Origin: Leptodontidium sp. MPI-SDFR-AT-0119
Lineage: Eukaryota > Ascomycota > Leotiomycetes > Helotiales > Leptodontidiaceae
Assembly: GCA_020726505.1 (NCBI GenBank)
Contig: JAHLEZ010000005.1
Coordinates: 496,001-560,000 of the forward strand
Length of the DNA: 64,000 nucleotides
Reading direction: 5' to 3'
A model generated the notes under the pieces. The model did no database searches, was not told where the DNA came from, and worked only from the letters and a program-made list of their open reading frames with translations. Below are positions 23,201 through 36,328 of this stretch, one piece after another. A program made the translations under genes and the position numbers. Within the stretch, counting starts at the first letter, position 1. Each line of letters begins with the position of its first letter.

Positions 23201-23471
23201 CAAAGGACATGGGACGTGAGGAAAAGGGATGGATCGGACATAACATGATCCAGCCGAATCTTGCTAACCACAAAGGGCCTAGGCGATTTCTTCCAGCTTC
23301 TATGGATCCTGCACCCCGGAATTTTTTTGAGATTCTTAAGACAAATCAACAATCCATCTCTCTTCAGCTTTTTCCCAAGCACCACCACGAACACCTTCAG
23401 ATCTCGAAGCTCTTGCCATTCTTTGTACTTGTACCTCTTGTATCAGCACCACTCTTTATAATATTTCCACC
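20261..23471. other. Gene-poor region and HSP60 upstream
   Basis: No gene supported. The right end (about 23300-23471) is the CT/AC-rich leader of HSP60. I looked for heat-shock elements (alternating GAA and TTC with 2-nt gaps) and did not find a convincing three-unit site. Confidence 0.45.
21426..21463. repeat. Perfect 19-bp tandem duplication
   Basis: Two exact adjacent copies of a 19-mer (21426-21444 and 21445-21463), suggesting a recent slippage or repair event. Confidence 0.8.
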
Positions 23472-25422
<1,951 letters not shown>

Positions 25423-26166
25423 AGTAAAAAACGGCGAAGGATGTAAGATACCCGAAACGGTCTCGCTCTGGGGATGAGCGTCTGGTCTGCAACGATACTA
25501 CACGACAGTTTTCAAAAGTTGTATAACACTTCACCCCACTCAGTCCTCTTCATACCTTGTTTTAGATTTGGCATTGCAGAGCGATAAGGTGTTATTAGGA
25601 AGGAGGCCATGTAAAATAATAAGCCAAAAACAAGTCAAAACATTCACATTGCGTGGCACTTCGCCACAGGTTGACTGACTTTCAGTGATGCCTACGAGAC
25701 CGTGTCGTCTATGTATAGAATCTGTTTAGGTAGCAAAGAAATGATTTAGGTATCAACGGAAACATCAGGTACCAATAGACACTATCGTAGCATCCGAAAA
25801 CATAAAAGATGCCCCAAATGTTGGCTTCTTGCGTGGCTTCAAAGGAATTGCTGCATCTCCAGAATCCATTTGAGCTAGACTCCACGTGATCAAAACACCC
25901 CCACCAACTCAACTTCGTTCGCGCATCAACAGGAACAAAGCCACCGATAAACAACTACCCCACCACTTTTCTCTCTTCAACTTTGATCCTTGAATCGATA
26001 GACCTCGAATCTAACCGTCTCATATTGCCGTACGTACTCAATCTCCCTCGCGCCGACAGCTACCGGACTTTTCACGAACCAGTCGCCTCTGCCTGATAAA
26101 CGCTGACAATATTGTTGGCAGACTTGTTGATTCTGCACTGCTTGTCGCACAAATCTCATCATCATC
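25423..26166. other. Intergenic, HSP60 3' end and cofilin promoter
   Basis: No gene or repeat recognised. The pyrimidine-rich stretch before 26167 is the probable cofilin leader. Confidence 0.5.
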
Positions 26167-26991
26167 ATGGTAAGTCTCCGTAGCTTCAATATAAGTTGAA
26201 TGGGAGTTGCTAAGTCGTGGTGTGATACAGTCTCAATCAGGGTCAGTCCTCTGTTACCCCTCCATCCATCCCACAATCCTCGAGGTACCCGAAATGCAGG
26301 CCGACCTTCCAGATTCCTCATACCTCGGGCAGCCATTTCGACTCGAAATTATTTAGGGGAAGAGCATCTACTGATAATCGTGATGGAATAGTGTTCAGGT
26401 TTCGCCCGAGTGCATCAGCGTCTTCAATGACTTGAAGCTCGCCAAAAAGATCAAGTTCATCATCTACAAGCTGTCAGACGACTACAAGGAGATTGTTGTT
26501 GAGGAGTCGAGCGAGAACGGCGACTGGGATGTCTTCCGTGAGAAGCTCATCAGCGCCCAGACCAAGAACAAGATGGTATGCTGGAAAGGTCGAGTCTGGC
26601 GCACAGCGGTTACTAATACTTGGCATAGGGAAAGGTTGGCAAGGGACCAAGATACGCTGTCTATGACTTTAACTACGACCTGTCATCTGGTGAGGGAACA
26701 AGGTACGCGGTCCGAGTCTCAGAGACGTGTCCGGAGTTAACGCAGGGTATAGAAGCAAGATTACCTTCATCGCATGGTCCCCAGATGATGCCGGAATCCA
26801 GGTATGCTCGAAAGTCCATGGAACATTCTTGCAACCGCTAACAAGTCCCTCAGCCCAAGATGATCTACGCTTCTTCCAAGGATGCTTTGAAGCGCGCGCT
26901 GAACGGCATTGCTACCGAATTCCAAGCAAATGACGAAGATGATATCGAGTACCAGTCCGTCCTCAACAAGGTCAGCAAGGGATTGGCCTAA
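26167..26991 (+). CDS. COF1: Cofilin / actin-depolymerising factor
   Basis: Exons 26167-26169, 26231-26241, 26392-26575, 26629-26702, 26753-26801 and 26854-26991 give 152 residues. Cofilin binds and severs actin filaments and is essential for polarised growth and endocytosis. The protein begins M-S-Q-S-G-V, the actin-binding N-terminus of the family, with the regulatory serine at position 2 or 4. It keeps the A-V-Y-D-F and [15 protein letters not shown] actin-binding helix. The first exon is only the ATG and the second is 11 nt. Both are required to make the conserved N-terminus, and all junctions keep frame. Its 3' end faces the Get5-like gene. Confidence 0.95.
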
Positions 26992-27380
26992 ACAGTTCTT
27001 CGACAAGTACAGAGATACATATCATGATGAAACGATGACCGAGGGGAAGTGTGGTGGGAATTGGGAGGGATGATAAGTGTTTCGTTGGTGCGGGTGCGCT
27101 CTTTTGCCTGCGATGATATGCATAGTAGGGCGAATCAATTCTGCTTCTGATTCTCAGTCAGGCTTTCTCTTCTCTTCTTTTGGAGAAGGCAATAGTCATA
27201 GTCAAGATCGTGCATGGGATGGGCTACGACAATAGATATGAAGATATCAAAAGCTACTTCTTGACATTAGCTCTTTCAGACCTCATTCCACACTGACGAG
27301 TGTGCTCTCCATGTCTTCCGTTTTGCCATCCTGAACTCCACGCTCAATATACTGTCCATTCCGTTCTATCCTATTCGTAC
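26992..27380. other. Convergent 3' region
   Basis: Shared downstream region of cofilin (+) and the Get5-like gene (-). Nothing else seen. Confidence 0.5.
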
Positions 27381-27866
27381 TCATTTCTTGCTCTCGACTG
27401 CCTTCTTGAAAACGCCCCAGACTCTCTCCCCCTCGGCTTCATCCTTCAATCTCTGCGTCAAGAATCCCTTTAAATCCGTCCAGAACTCCTCCGTCTTGAG
27501 CGCCTCCTTTCCTTCACCCATATGCGCAACCTTGGGCTCAACCTCTTCGCTCTCAGTCCTTTTCAGCGCTGCCGCACCTCCAATAACCATAACACTAAAC
27601 TCGGCCTTCGTATCATTCTCCCCCACCAAATCCTTCAGGACCTTGCTATCCGGCGCCGGCTTCTTATTAAACAGCAACCTGATCTTAGCCACAGGAATCG
27701 ACGTTTGCGCAGACAGTGTTTCTTTCAGCGTAAGGATTGAAGTGCTGAGAGCTTGGGCGGGAAGTGTTACGTCGAGTGGTGGGTTGCGAAGTGATTTCAG
27801 TGTTATGGAGAGGGAACGTTCGGCGCCTGGTGTGAGCTTTACTTTCTTTGCTAGGGGCCGTGGCAT
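27381..27866 (-). CDS. Get5/Mdy2-like ubiquitin-like protein
   Basis: Single exon, 161 residues. Residues about 18-95 fit a ubiquitin-like fold (S-I-T-L-K-S-L, then L-K-E-T-L-S, then K-I-R-L-L-F-N-K-K-P, then D-S-K-V-L-K-D-L). The C-terminal segment E-F-W-T-D-L-K-G-F-L...V-F-K-K-A resembles the short homodimerisation domain of Get5, which with Get4 hands tail-anchored proteins to Get3 for insertion in the ER. Size and domain order fit fungal Get5. The Get5 call rests on that C-terminal pattern. If wrong, it is a ubiquitin-like protein of unknown function. It is divergently arranged with NOP2. Confidence 0.7.
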   Translation of the reverse strand: MPRPLAKKVKLTPGAERSLSITLKSLRNPPLDVTLPAQALSTSILTLKETLSAQTSIPVAKIRLLFNKKPAPDSKVLKDLVGENDTKAEFSVMVIGGAAALKRTESEEVEPKVAHMGEGKEALKTEEFWTDLKGFLTQRLKDEAEGERVWGVFKKAVESKK

Positions 27867-28340
27867 CTTTGGGAGGATATACTGTGATTTGTTAGCTAAG
27901 CTCTGTGAGGGAGTGAGATGGTTCGTACAGCGCTGTGTGCAGGATAGGACTTTGCATCTTCGACGTGGTCTGCTGTGACTTTTGTTGGCCTCGAGTCCAG
28001 TGTTGTAAGGAAGGATTTGGCAAATGATAATTCCGTCATAATGAACAATTATCTTCGAGAAAGAGCAGAGAGAAGGAGTCGGTAAAGTTGCGGACTTTCA
28101 ATTCAGATGACGCTTGTTCAGACAGCGGGATGAACACAGTTGAGGCTCAAGCTCCCTCCCAATCGAAAATCTTGGCGCGGAGAAACGGCGCCCGTATCGA
28201 TAAAGAACGCTAAAAATTTCCCTCCAAAAAAAAGTTTATCGGAAATTTCGAAGCAAAGCTCCATCCCCACATCCAGCAAGAGAAATAAATATTTCGCACC
28301 ACAATACCTTCCCACGGAAATCCGACAATCGATATTCAAG
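27867..28340. promoter_or_regulatory. Divergent promoter, Get5-like and NOP2
   Basis: A 474-bp interval between two genes reading outward. The NOP2 frame stays open upstream to 28140, so a longer N-terminus cannot be excluded from sequence alone, but the family start fits 28341. Confidence 0.5.
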
Positions 28341-30482
28341 ATGGGTGTCGGACGACGTATGAAGAAGCAGGGTGTGCCCGAGCCGCTCGACGAGGCGCAT
28401 TTCACGAACCTGAAGCGCAAAGCTGGTATGTCGGTGTCGGAATCCAGAGCTGAGAGTTTACAATATGCGAGCTCGAAGAAGAGAAGGAAGAGCTCGTCTG
28501 GGGATGCGGGGGACAAAGCTGGCAAGAAGAGCAAAACTGGCAAGGAATCTGCGAAGGGGAAATCTGCCAATAGTGTTGGACTGCCTTCTCAGAAATCTGC
28601 GATGAAGAAGTCGAAGAAGGCCGAGGAGGTACCGCTGCCTGGGTCGGATGAGGATATGGGTGACGATTCCGACGAGGCGGATCTTATGGGTGATGAATTT
28701 GACGATTTGGACATGGAGGGTGGGCTTGGTGACGATTTCTTGGACTCGGGAAGTGAGGTGTATGATTCTGGGGACGATCACCAGACGAGGGCTATGTTTT
28801 CTGAGGATGAGGACGAATCCGATGCAGAGGAGAAATTGACAGCTGCGAATATTGCTGGTTTGACGAGAAAGTTGGACGACCAGATGGCAGAGGAAGCTGC
28901 AGATGCACAGGCTGAATTGGAGGAGGCAGCGCTGCAGACGAATATTGCTGGAGACCGACCGCATATCTTGGATGATTCCGATTCTGATGAGGAGGGTGTT
29001 AAGAAGAACGATTTACTGGCTCCTGACCTACAACTACTGCGAACGAGAATCAACGATACGGTACGGGTACTCGACGACTTTACCAATTTGTCAGAAGAGG
29101 GCCGGTCCAGAGCAGAATATACGGCACAATTGATCAAGGATATCTGTGCTTATTATGGATACTCGGAATACCTGGCCGAGAAACTCTTCAATCTCTTCCC
29201 GCCGAAAGAAGCTTTTGCATTCTTCGAGGCCAACGAAACCCACCGTCCAGTCGTAATCAGAACCAACACTCTCCGAACCCATAGACGAGACCTCGCACAA
29301 GCGCTCATCAATCGCGGTGTAGTTCTCGAGCCGGTTGGAAAGTGGTCGAAGATTGGTCTCCAGATCTTCGAGAGTGCTGTTCCTCTTGGAGCTACCCCAG
29401 AATACCTCGCTGGACACTACATCCTACAAGCCGCCTCCTCTTTCCTCCCAGTCATGGCATTGGCCCCTCAAGAACATGAGCGAGTTCTCGATATGGCTGC
29501 TGCACCCGGTGGAAAGACCACTCACATCGCAGCACTGATGAAGAACACTGGTTGCATCTTCGCTAACGATAGCAACAAATCCCGTGCCAAAGGTCTCATC
29601 GGTAACATCCACCGTCTCGGCGCAAAGAACACCATCGTATGCAACTACGACGCCCGTGAATTCCCAAAAGTCATCGGCGGTTTCGACCGTGTGCTTCTCG
29701 ATGCCCCCTGTTCAGGAACCGGAGTCATCGCCAAAGATCCCAGTGTCAAGACCAACAAAACCGAGAAAGATTTCCTCATGCTTCCCCATCTGCAAAAGCA
29801 ACTGCTCCTCGCAGCTATCGATTCCGTGGACCATGCCAGTAAAACTGGAGGATACATCGTCTACTCCACCTGTTCTGTCACTGTCGAAGAGAACGAGCAA
29901 GTAGTGCAATACGCGCTCTCCAAACGGCCAAACGTCAAACTCGTCGAGACCAACCTCGCATTCGGAAAAGAGGGATTCACAGCTTACATGGGCAAGACAT
30001 TCGACCGATCCATGAAAATGACTCGTCGATACTACCCACATGCCTACAACGTAGACGGTTTCTTCGTCTCGAAGTTCAAGAAGACCGGTCCATCGCCCAA
30101 GAGCGGCGATGGTGCGAGCAATGGTGTTAAGATGGACATCGATGAGGATATTGTTGATAAGAGACCTGTTCCCGAGACAGATGAGGAAGATAAGGAAGAT
30201 GTGTTTGGTGGGTGGGATGACGGTGAAGACGAGGCTTATATCGAGAGAGCGAAAAAGAGTTCTCTGAGGAGGAAGGGTGTTGACCCTAAAGCCAGCCGAG
30301 GGGACAAGAGTAAAAAGGGCGAAGCCAAAAAGGCAGTTGTTGCTGGAGTCACGAAAGTGAGTTCAGATATTGCAGATGCGGAGCCGGAGCCTACACCTGC
30401 TGCGAAAGAGAACGACGGTGCCAAGAAACCCAAGCAGAAAGAGAAGAAGGAGAAGAAAGCTAAGAAGAGCAAGGACGCTTAG
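28341..30482 (+). CDS. NOP2: Nucleolar rRNA (cytosine-5) methyltransferase NOP2
   Basis: Single exon, 713 residues. Nop2 methylates a cytosine in large-subunit rRNA and is needed for 60S ribosome assembly in the nucleolus. The start M-G-V-G-R-R-M-K-K-Q-G fits the family. The N-terminal third is Lys-rich then strongly acidic. The catalytic domain shows the SAM-binding D-M-A-A-A-P-G-G-K-T-T (from residue 384), D-A-P-C-S-G-T-G with Cys457, and Y-S-T-C-S-V with Cys511. These are the two cysteines of RsmB-type m5C methyltransferases. The C-terminus is a Lys/Ala-rich nucleolar-type tail. Identification is secure. Confidence 0.95.
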   Translation: MGVGRRMKKQGVPEPLDEAHFTNLKRKAGMSVSESRAESLQYASSKKRRKSSSGDAGDKAGKKSKTGKESAKGKSANSVGLPSQKSAMKKSKKAEEVPLPGSDEDMGDDSDEADLMGDEFDDLDMEGGLGDDFLDSGSEVYDSGDDHQTRAMFSEDEDESDAEEKLTAANIAGLTRKLDDQMAEEAADAQAELEEAALQTNIAGDRPHILDDSDSDEEGVKKNDLLAPDLQLLRTRINDTVRVLDDFTNLSEEGRSRAEYTAQLIKDICAYYGYSEYLAEKLFNLFPPKEAFAFFEANETHRPVVIRTNTLRTHRRDLAQALINRGVVLEPVGKWSKIGLQIFESAVPLGATPEYLAGHYILQAASSFLPVMALAPQEHERVLDMAAAPGGKTTHIAALMKNTGCIFANDSNKSRAKGLIGNIHRLGAKNTIVCNYDAREFPKVIGGFDRVLLDAPCSGTGVIAKDPSVKTNKTEKDFLMLPHLQKQLLLAAIDSVDHASKTGGYIVYSTCSVTVEENEQVVQYALSKRPNVKLVETNLAFGKEGFTAYMGKTFDRSMKMTRRYYPHAYNVDGFFVSKFKKTGPSPKSGDGASNGVKMDIDEDIVDKRPVPETDEEDKEDVFGGWDDGEDEAYIERAKKSSLRRKGVDPKASRGDKSKKGEAKKAVVAGVTKVSSDIADAEPEPTPAAKENDGAKKPKQKEKKEKKAKKSKDA

Positions 30483-32581
30483 CTTAGCTTTCTTAAGTAG
30501 ATCTGTAATCACTTTCGCATGATGCATCGACTGGCGTTTCTGGAGTACCGGGACTCTTCATTTTGTACTACTCTAGATTCAAGTTGGGAGATCTAGATAG
30601 AGGCACCAGTGGAGGAGTCTAAAATGTGCAGATATTGGCTTCTAGCCTGTTCTATCCAACCCTGACCACTCCCTCTCGCTTCCCACATGATGAAATAATT
30701 ATCTCTGTCTGTTTGTTGTCGTTAGCTGAAATTTAGTGCAAGCTCCTTTTCCTGGGGAGAATTTGTCTTGCACGCTGAATCACGGACATAACATTCCACT
30801 TACTAATGCTCAAATACCGAACATTCTGGTGGAGCGGCAGAGTCCGAGGAGTCTAAATGATTTGACATGGTAGTGGAGTTTTATTTTTCTTGTGCCAATT
30901 TGACAAGTACGGATAAAAGCCGCCAGATTCATGAAGCGGCTAGGTGGTGTTAAAAGAGAAAATTTGTTCTGGGCAGGGTGTAGTTGTGGGCACTTCTAGA
31001 GGGAGTTTCGGACGGGAATGTCATGTATGGGTTTCGGACATTAAGCGAGTCGAGTAAACAAAGGAGAAGTTTTTGATCCTGGGTAGAGCTTTTCTTCAAC
31101 GCCATTCATGAGAACGCGATGAAAGTTTGCCTTGGATTTATTCCAAATTTTGGCTCGCTTAATTATCCATTTTGGAAATTTCCATTTGTCCTTTTCGCGG
31201 GGTGAAGACCAGTGAATTTTTGTTGGGTTTGAGAGTACGACAGGCTATTCTAGTTTTTCTTTCAAAAAATAAAATTTTTGTGTAATCAATTTTTAGATAA
31301 TTTCCAAGCGAGACATTACCCAGAAACATCAAGGAAGCCCGTGACGTGATACGGATCGACGATTCTATCTCTCTCTCTCTCTATTAGATCCTGAGGGCCG
31401 TCAACGATGGTGGTGGGGGGAAATTTTTGTCTTGGCTTTCAGCAAGCTCCACATTATTAAAGCAATGAAACGCAATGAAAAATGGTAAGTACCGTTGACG
31501 TCCGTCCTACTTTCGGCATTCTGAACAATCCGAAAAACGCTCCTCTCATAGTCCTACGGGAATTTAGTTTTGTCTAGGTTGTTCCCATTCTGATATCGGC
31601 GAGGGTTTGATTTACTTGAACATTTCAAGAAAGGTACTGTATAAATGTGTCTTTTTAAAAAGACAAATCGAAGTCTCGCTTTTCCTTACAAAGACATCCT
31701 CACAGGAATCGATGTAGCAATTCTCTTATATAATAGCACCAACGGCTCAGCGTCCATTGTCCAGATTTCCAAATAATGCAACAGCAAGTCAGTAACCAAA
31801 ATAATGCCCAGATTGAGAACCAAAAGCCCCTTTTGGGAAATTCCTAAGACTACCTCAGTCATAGACTTTGTGCCGAGTAGCCAAACTCACCTGCCGGAGT
31901 CAGCAGCATCTCCGGGTCTAGCTAGGGATGACTTCCTGTGGTAGCATTGCTACCTAAGCAGCTGTTTTTAACAATGCTAGTGTCTCTTAGCTGTGTTGAA
32001 TTATCATTCTAGAGAAGTCGATTGATGAAAGTTGCATGAGTAACGGTGCCGACTTGTTCTCACAAGGGCTTGGATGCGATGGTAAATTTGGATTTTGAGG
32101 TGGGTGTTACAAGCTCGAGGGCTGATTTTGGATCTTTAATTGAGGAGGCAAATAAAGCGACGGGAAGACAGGACTGGAGTAGTTATGTTTATTGATTGGT
32201 GGGGTAGTTTATGATATCGTGTTGTCAAATTCCTCTCGGCCTGCATATGGTTGGAAAGTTGGCTTATGAGCAGTACATACTTCTCTCTTTTGGGTGTGAG
32301 AAGTTATCCTTACACTTAAATTTCGAAACCGTTTGTTTATTTTCTGATGCTAGCGGATATGCCAAGGGCGGGGAAGCGAGATCTCACTTTCTGTGCCGTG
32401 ACATCCGTCATCATGCAGCTACAGGCATCTAAGCCTCTAACGTTATCTTAACTTCATACTGTCCTAAATGTCATCTCATCATCTCCATACTTCTGCATAA
32501 AACCTAAGATATCGTCTTGTCATCTTTTATTTACTTCTATTGATACGTCACTTTCGGTTTGCTGGTCTCGCTAAATTAGAC
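30483..32581. other. Intergenic 2.1 kb, no supported gene
   Basis: AT-rich in places, with a short CT dinucleotide run near 31367-31385. No coding frame with family features, no terminal repeats. Confidence 0.5.
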
Positions 32582-33556
32582 ATGGGTGGGGGTCCAGATA
32601 TTCCTGACGATTCTACTCGAACTCGGAGTCGTATTCGGGATGGATCGAGAACTGTTCCGGTGTCAACCAACCTGAAAGAATACACTGTCTTGGTCACGGG
32701 AATGGGAGTAAGTCTGTTCCAAAATCGCACATCCATTTTGTTTTCTTACTGGGCTACTTCTACCAATCAACGAAGAAACTGACTCGTTACCCAGGCATAT
32801 CCAGACGGACATGGAGGCCATTATTCAGCCTCAGACAACACCTCTCACCTCGTAACTCAACACCTCCCAAGTCACATCCCAGCTAGCCACCCGCTGAATC
32901 CAACTGGGCTGCCAATCCGGATCCTTAATCCCACATCCGGGCCTGACTCCGCCGTGAAATCAGAATACGCATACATCCGGACCTACGTCAAGACTCTGCA
33001 CGCCCCATCTCAGGAAGTCAACAGCTTGGATGCGATTGTACACTTGGGTATGGCCGATGGGTGGGAATGGTATACGGTTGAAGAAAGAGCATTTAAGGAG
33101 GGTATGTCGAGCACTTGGTGGGGAGAGAGTGCTGAAGCGGGGTATTATATGGTTCTTGATGACGCGGGGGAAACGGTGTTGGATATCAAAGGAGAAGATG
33201 AAGGAATGTGGGAGGACAGTCCGGTGGGAATTATGACCAGGTTGGATGTGGACAGAGCGGTTCGCGATGCGAAGAGGGCTGTCGATTCTGATTGTGTCGA
33301 CGATTTGAAGAAAGTCGATGTGAATAAGAAGTTGAAAGTCCAAATCATCCCACATTTCGAGGCTGGGAACTACTGCTGCGGCTTTATCTACTACGAGAGT
33401 CTGGCAACTTGCTTGAAGAGGAAACTGGATACGAAAGTCGTGTTCTGCCATGTTCCAGGTTGGAGAGATGAAGAGAGGTTGAAGAGGGGAGCAGATGTGG
33501 TTTGTGCTGTTATCGGAGCGATCTGTAATCAGATGCAGAAAGGGGAGGTCGGGTAG
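32582..33556 (+). CDS. Pyroglutamyl-peptidase I-like cysteine peptidase
   Basis: Exons 32582-32707 and 32795-33556 give 295 residues. The family removes N-terminal pyroglutamate from peptides (peptidase family C15). The strand-turn V-L-V-T-G near residue 36 is the usual N-terminal signature. A candidate catalytic Glu lies in Y-T-V-E-E-R-A (about 139). The catalytic Cys is probably Cys237 in A-G-N-Y-C-C-G-F-I-Y-Y-E-S-L, and His261 lies in F-C-H-V-P-G. The segment after T-G is unusual: the common G-F-G-P-F is replaced by G-M-G then a His/Ser-rich insert. Fungal members are longer than bacterial ones, which fits. The triad appears complete. Confidence 0.85.
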
Positions 33557-34195
33557 CCTCACCCACCGTTGCTGTTGTCATTTCTTCATATACTACAACG
33601 ATAGAAAGTTGAGGTAGAAGACATGAAAACCACAGGCGTTCCAGGTTTCTAAACAGACTAGCTGGTGAACTTCATTGGGACCCCCTGATGTCAATTAGAA
33701 AGCAAATTTAGAAAAAATCCGAAATGAAGGCGCTTCTAAAACAGATCTCAACCTTGGTGCACATATTCGAAAACCCAAGTACTTAGTAGCAAATACAAGA
33801 AAATATGTGATCCAATCAAAATGATAGACACAGAACAAGTCAGACTCAGGAGAGAAATTTCAGGATGAAGTGTCTTCGTAAGACACCAGTCCGGGATTTC
33901 GGACGTTCGCCCAGGCGGATGCTGGCACTAGAGCTTGGTCTTCTATCCTCCCATACTCATCTCTGAAATAACGAGCTGCGAACGTTCTCAGCCTTCACCG
34001 CTAGGAGAACTTCTGTTCTTTATTTTTAGATAGAAATAAGGCAGAATGATTAGTACTGTTGTGCTGGGTTGGAAGGCGGCGGGAGGCTTTTCCGAACCCG
34101 ATGTCAACATGGACTTCTTTCCTCGCCGCGGTATTTCATTCTCATGAACATATCACACCCTACCATCTTACAACGACCGATCAAGTCAGCACACG
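33557..34195. other. Intergenic, no supported gene
   Basis: Upstream region of the first RNase H-fold gene. No feature recognised. Confidence 0.5.
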
Positions 34196-35156
34196 ATGGA
34201 TGCCAAGATGGGTGTTGAGATGGAGGCCAAGATAGATGCTGAGATGGGCTCCAACTGGAGGACCAAGGTGAAGAACTTTGAGGGTAAGGTTCTGGACAAT
34301 TTGGAAGGCGAGGTTCTCAAGGAGGAGAAGGCAATGAGACCGCATCGTACCTTTGATTGCCCAAAGCACAGTTCGCCACTAATTGCCATCTACCGCAACA
34401 AGGGCATCATGCGACTAGCCGCCAACAACCAATCTCTTGTCCTCACGATTGCAGGCCGAACACTCGGCCCCAATTCTTCCATTGAGCAGAAAGCCGCACT
34501 TGGTGTCTTCTTTGGCACTGACTCACCCCACAACATGTCCATGCGGATTCCTGACGGCGAGGCCAATGCTCATCATGTAAGTGAATAGGCCGTTCCTCGC
34601 GCTTCAACCAACACGGATGCCAGAGACATCTCACCTTACAGTGTAGGAATCAGCACGCAGTCACAGCTAACAGTTGATTCATAGGGCGCGGAACTGTATG
34701 CAGCAACGATGGCTCTTGAGACCATCCAAGGCAGTGCTCTCGAAAGCGGTGTCAAGCTGATCATCATCAAAGTAGGCTCGCCATACATTCTTACGGCTAT
34801 GAGCAAGAAGTGCTGGGAGTTGGTACCTACCGGATTCCATGATTTCACCCAGAATGGATACTACCGCCACGCGCCTGTGATTGGAACCTTACACAAGGTG
34901 TGTTTAGTCCTGCTCTAGGCCAAAATCTGCCTCTGCTGCCACGAGAGCACGCAACATCCAACAGTTGATGCACTTGCAGGACGAATGCATGGCACTGCTT
35001 TGATTCGTGGGCACTGTTATTGACCCATGGGTCCAGATTTGTACCGAGTTCGAGGCAGAAGGCATCGAAGTGAAGTTCTGGAAAATCAAAACGGCGGCAA
35101 ATTGGGAGGCGGTCAACTTGGCTCAAGTTGCCCTCAGAGCCTCCCCAAGAAATTGA
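34196..35156 (+). CDS. RNase H-fold protein A, catalytic residues lost
   Basis: Tentative exons 34196-34576, 34685-34897 and 35037-35156 give 237 residues. Residues about 80-230 follow the RNase H order: a first strand L-V-L-T-I-A-G-R, then G-V-F-F-G, a helix G-A-E-L-Y-A-A-T-M-A-L, a strand L-I-I-I-K-V-G-S, and a last strand-helix V-K-F-W-K-I...N-L-A-Q-V-A-L. Of the four acidic metal ligands only the helix Glu (Glu130) remains. The others are Ala86, Gly158 and Val224. The N-terminal 45 residues are Met/Glu/Lys-rich. The last junction is uncertain because an in-frame TGA lies between two coding-looking stretches. It is probably a nucleic-acid- or protein-binding pseudoenzyme. Confidence 0.65.
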
Positions 35157-35395
35157 GAGACAAATCAGTGCATACAAGGAGATGGGATATAAATAGAGAA
35201 TATGCATGGCCAGGGCACGGAGCGAGTAGTTGCAGGAATACATTCGTGCCTCACCTGTGCGATGCGCCTTATTTCCTTTCCTGTAGCAATACTCTACACA
35301 TTACATGCTTTATATAATACACATCTGGTCACCAGTCAGCAAAACTGGCCCAACAGACTTCGCAAAGCATCGTACCCCACTTGTCCCCCGCTATC

Positions 35396-36328
35396 TTACA
35401 GCCTTTTCACAGCCTCTCGAGCCAAGGCAGCTGCTGGCTCGTTGAACTCCTTATCCACCCGACAAAACGAGACTCTGATGCCGTACGTCTTTTCCAGCAT
35501 GGAAACTTCTTCATGCAAATACTTGAAGGGTCTTCCATTCGGGATAGGCTGCACGAGCACTCGCAAGTCAGCGCAATGGTCATTACTACAGAAATACTCC
35601 CCCGGCCACACGAACGCAGTCCATACACTTCACTACACTCAACAAGTGTCTCAAAGAAAAGCAGCACATACCCGTCCATAGCTATTGTTGTATTCCCTCC
35701 CGGCCCATATCCAGACAAGATCGGCCATCCCGTTCACCAAGTACTCGGAAGTTGTCTTGATCACAACATGGGAGATATTTTGGCCAGTAAATATCAGAGT
35801 ATGAACCAGTTTGACGGCATCTAAAGCTGCTAACAGCTCTGCCAACTCCGCCGTTTGCTCCGATAGATATGGCAACTGGCCACTGCGATTCAACCTTTCC
35901 GCAAATCCCGAGACGAAGACCCCATACCCACCCTTGAGACCTCCAGGTATAGGACGAGTCATTCCGTGGACGGCCAGAATGACAGAATCCGGATCATTCT
36001 CTAGTCTTCGCAACCCGGAGTCCATGTCATCGATGGCTCTCATTCCGTACACATCCGTATCAAATCGTCTCTCCGTTTCAGGCGTAAAGCGAGAGCTCCT
36101 TGACTGCCCTCGACTGCTCCAAGTCCTAGTCGCACTCAAGTCTCTAGGCCCAGTTGGGATTCTAGATTCCTTCCAAACTGCTGATCGTCGAGTAACCCGT
36201 CCCCCTCCGTCAACACGTGCCTCCAGCGTCCCAACAGGTTTGGCTCGCCGAGCCTTTCGAGTGCGCCGATCTAGACCACGGAGCAGTTGCCCGATGTCGC
36301 CGTGTGGTGGTTCGGTCATCACCTCCAT
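35396..36328 (-). CDS. RNase H-fold protein B, catalytic residues lost
   Basis: Exons 36328-35672 and 35548-35396 (phase-0 intron) give 269 residues. The first 85 residues are Arg/Ser-rich and look disordered. From about 112 the RNase H pattern is clear: S-V-I-L-A-V-H-G, G-G-Y-G-V-F-V-S-G, T-A-E-L-A-E-L-L-A-A-L, H-V-V-I-K-T-T-S-E-Y-L-V-N-G, N-G-R-P-F-K-Y-L-H-E-E-V and N-E-P-A-A-A-L-A-R-E-A. Known active members have D-G, K-T-D-S and A-D-x-L-A at these places. Here the aspartates are His121, Thr193 and Ala259, and only Glu161 is kept. It is convergent with gene A, and gene C follows on the same strand. Fold assignment is confident; inactivity is inferred. Confidence 0.8.

Noticed and set aside
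23300..23471. Heat-shock elements upstream of HSP60
   Set aside because: GAA and TTC triplets occur but not with the 2-nt alternating spacing over three units.
32960..33562. 200-codon minus-strand frame over the pyroglutamyl-peptidase gene
   Set aside because: Exact antisense shadow; the plus strand carries the peptidase motifs.
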